Assembly: GCA_947463165.1 (NCBI GenBank)
Contig: CANHSW010000154.1
Span: 1-5,806 of the forward strand
DNA: 5,806 nucleotides
From: Cyanobacteriota bacterium
GTDB lineage: Bacteria; Cyanobacteriota; Cyanobacteriia; PCC-6307; Cyanobiaceae
Reading direction: 5' to 3'
Shown here: piece after piece, positions 5,049 through 5,806 of the stretch
Numbering within the stretch: position 1 is the first letter of the stretch
How the letters are laid out: each line of letters starts with the position of its first letter
Notes under the pieces: model-generated
Database searches by the model: none
Seen by the model: the letters and a program-made list of their open reading frames with translations, nothing else
Told to the model about the DNA's origin: nothing
Translations under genes and position numbers: made by a program

Positions 5049-5806
5049 ATGGCGCCGCTCAGTTTTCGCGAGCTGCAGAGCTCACTACAACCCCAGTGGA
5101 GTAGCGACTGCTCCGCCAAGAGGCTGGAGCTGGACGTGCTGATGGTGCCCTCCCTTTCGGTGGATCGCAGCCAAATCGCCCTGGTGGCCGGCGCCCATCA
5201 CTACGAAGAACGCCAGCTGTTCTCCCTGATGCGGCTGCGCAATCCCGGCGTGCGCATCGTCTACGCCACCAGCAAACCCTTGGCGGAGCTGGTGGTGGAC
5301 GCGGTGCTGGAACTGCTGCCGGGGGTTCCCGCCTCCCATGCCCGCCGCCGCCTGCATCTGGTAGATGCCGACGATGCCTCCGACCGACCGCTCACCGAAA
5401 AACTGTTGGAGCGACCGGCGCTGCTGGCCCGGATTGCCGAATTGCTCAGACCAGGCCGCAGCTTCATCAATTGCTACGTGGTGGGGCCCCTGGAGAAGCA
5501 GCTATCCGAACGCCTCCAAATTCCCCTGCTGGGTACCGATCCGGCCCTGGGTTACTGGGGCAGCAAGGCCGGCAGCCGCGAGCTGTTCCAGCGCTGCGGC
5601 GTGCCCCATCCAGCCGGCTCGCCCCTGATGTTCAACCTCGACGATCTCAGTGAGGTGACGGCCGAACTCTGGGAAAGTCTGCCCCAGCTGGCCCGCTGCG
5701 TGGTCAAGTTGAACGAGGGCTTCAGTGGCGAGGGCAATGCCCCCCTGGCCCTGGCACCGCTGCTGCTGGCCGAGAAGAGCGCCGCCGAGCGCCGCCGTTG
5801 TCTGCG
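5049..5806 (+). CDS. PGM1-related ATP-grasp carboxylate-amine (peptide) ligase, 3' part outside the window
   Basis: The first 252 codons are open to the window edge with no stop. The ATG at 5049 is chosen. A TTG precedes it directly and the frame is open back to 4995, but no ribosome binding site is visible. Motifs in order are VPSLSVDRSQIA (33-44), AGAHHYEER (47-55), VYATSKPLAELVVD (71-84), PGVPASHARRRLHLV (91-105), RPLTEKLLERP (113-123), LLGTDPALGYWGSKAGSREL (160-179) and VVKLNEGFSGEGN (218-230). K173, the glycine-rich GFSGEG (224-229) and K220 fit an ATP-grasp nucleotide-binding region. This series matches my memory of cyanobacterial 'peptide ligase PGM1-related / carboxylate-amine ligase' proteins, related to the Streptomyces pheganomycin ligase. 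No signal or membrane segment is seen, so it is probably cytosolic. The substrate is unknown. It lies in the same direction as the HD gene, 119 bases apart, so co-transcription is possible but unproven. Confidence 0.8.
   Translation, partial: MAPLSFRELQSSLQPQWSSDCSAKRLELDVLMVPSLSVDRSQIALVAGAHHYEERQLFSLMRLRNPGVRIVYATSKPLAELVVDAVLELLPGVPASHARRRLHLVDADDASDRPLTEKLLERPALLARIAELLRPGRSFINCYVVGPLEKQLSERLQIPLLGTDPALGYWGSKAGSRELFQRCGVPHPAGSPLMFNLDDLSEVTAELWESLPQLARCVVKLNEGFSGEGNAPLALAPLLLAEKSAAERRRCL

Overview
The window looks like a chromosomal segment of a GC-rich picocyanobacterium of the Cyanobium/Synechococcus type. The evidence is a GC-rich folD, a 7TM-7TMR-HD (PgpH-type) membrane phosphohydrolase, a cyanobacterial-style PGM1-related ATP-grasp ligase, weak Shine-Dalgarno sites, and no HIP1 octamer (GCGATCGC) seen by eye. 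The lineage is inferred from protein flavour and codon choice, not from a search.

Layout. Bases 1 to about 1758 form a visibly more AT-rich, gene-poor stretch. It holds a short minus-strand ORF (106-318) that resembles the N-terminus of a class-3 lipase-like protein but stops after 70 codons. A 435-base gap without a confident gene follows (319-753). Next is a plus-strand hypothetical membrane protein of 186 aa (754-1314) whose middle is an in-frame 12-nt/tetrapeptide repeat. A second gene-poor gap (1315-1758) carries several consecutive hairpins and a run of TTAGCAC direct repeats. From 1759 on the sequence is typical GC-rich core DNA: a Rho-independent terminator overlapping the folD stop codon, folD on the minus strand (1776-2684), a 172-base divergent intergenic region, the PgpH-like HD gene on plus (2857-4929), a 119-base spacer holding three 20-bp tandem repeats, and the start of a PGM1-related ATP-grasp ligase (5049 to the window end, cut by the edge).

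How the genes work together. FolD supplies 10-formyl-THF and NADPH in one-carbon metabolism. The HD protein is a probable membrane cyclic-dinucleotide (c-di-AMP) phosphodiesterase. The ligase joins a carboxylate to an amine with ATP, on an unknown substrate. Nothing in the sequence ties these three into one pathway; they look like neighbouring housekeeping and signalling genes beside a variable intergenic island.

No clearly new multi-gene system is visible. The items most worth a second look are the tetrapeptide-repeat membrane protein, the 20-bp tandem repeats before the ligase, the hairpin and TTAGCAC clusters in the gap after 1315, and the lipase-like fragment.
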